A stretch of 15,028 nt of DNA from an uncultured Porphyromonas sp. Its GTDB lineage: Bacteria; Bacteroidota; Bacteroidia; Bacteroidales; Porphyromonadaceae. The notes under the pieces were generated by a model that saw nothing but the letters and a program-made list of their open reading frames with translations, was not told where the DNA came from and made no database searches. Position 1 is the first letter of the stretch, and each line of letters begins with the position of its first letter. Of the stretch, positions 14,961-15,028 are shown piece by piece. The position numbers and the translations under genes are program-made. The stretch is from NCBI RefSeq assembly GCF_905372525.1, contig NZ_CAJPPN010000055.1, positions 1-15,028 on the forward strand, written 5' to 3'.

Positions 14961-15028
14961 TCGATGGTCCTTCCCCTAGGCCTCCGGTGCTCCCGTATCC
15001 CTCTCTCCCTCCCCCATAGTGACGGAAG

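Larger units (their letters stand above)
14640..15028. other. Upstream region without a supportable gene
   Basis: Apart from the palindrome array (14847-14912) and its extra copy (14953-14960) I see no gene here. Open frames through the array give repetitive V-Y-T peptides, a by-product of the repeat. A possible stem pairs GCCTCCTAG (14915-14923) with CTAGAGGC (14932-14939) with one bulged C and no T-tract. The last 60 bases are pyrimidine-rich. The neighbouring gene to the right, which this region might also serve, is outside the window. Confidence 0.5.

Overview
The window looks like chromosomal DNA from a member of the Bacteroidota, most likely a Bacteroidales of the Porphyromonas kind. 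Three things point there. The str, S10 and spc ribosomal-protein clusters are fused, with fusA running straight into rpsJ and no tuf between them. A SusC/SusD (RagA/RagB-type) outer-membrane pair is present. A Bacteroidetes-style -7 box (TAAGTTTG) lies upstream of susC. Base composition is GC-rich for the phylum as judged by eye, and most starts have A-rich rather than Shine-Dalgarno leaders. The species is not determinable from this window.

Positions 1-9287, plus strand: seventeen translation genes in one tight run, namely rpsG (5' end outside the window), fusA, rpsJ, rplC, rplD, rplW, rplB, rpsS, rplV, rpsC, rplP, rpmC, rpsQ, rplN, rplX, rplE and rpsN. Gaps are 0-45 nt, with one 1-nt overlap, so this is presumably one long transcript. 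All genes look intact and close to the usual family lengths. The run stops after rpsN. The usual followers (rpsH, rplF, rplR, rpsE, rpmD, rplO, secY) are absent, and a strong hairpin plus T-tract sits about 40 nt after the rpsN stop.

Positions 9288-9770: intergenic region between convergent transcription units. It holds a terminator for the ribosomal operon, about 320 bp with no supportable gene, and a perfect 18-bp-stem terminator serving the minus-strand unit.

Positions 9771-14475, minus strand: a two-gene operon, susC (TonB-dependent transporter, 1014 aa) followed by susD (surface substrate-binding lipoprotein, 548 aa with the preferred start). Together they would form a lidded outer-membrane importer. 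No enzyme or regulator lies beside them in the window, so the substrate is open.

Positions 14476-15028: no protein gene seen. Nearest susC is a leader of about 150 nt with a hairpin and a tiny ORF preceded by AGGAGG. Further out, at 14847-14912, is a compact array of GTGTACAC palindromes arranged as three 22-bp units that together form a large dyad, with one more copy at 14953. This array, the early stop of the spc cluster and the susC leader are the main points of interest. I saw no tRNA, rRNA, CRISPR, insertion sequence or recognisable new multi-gene system.
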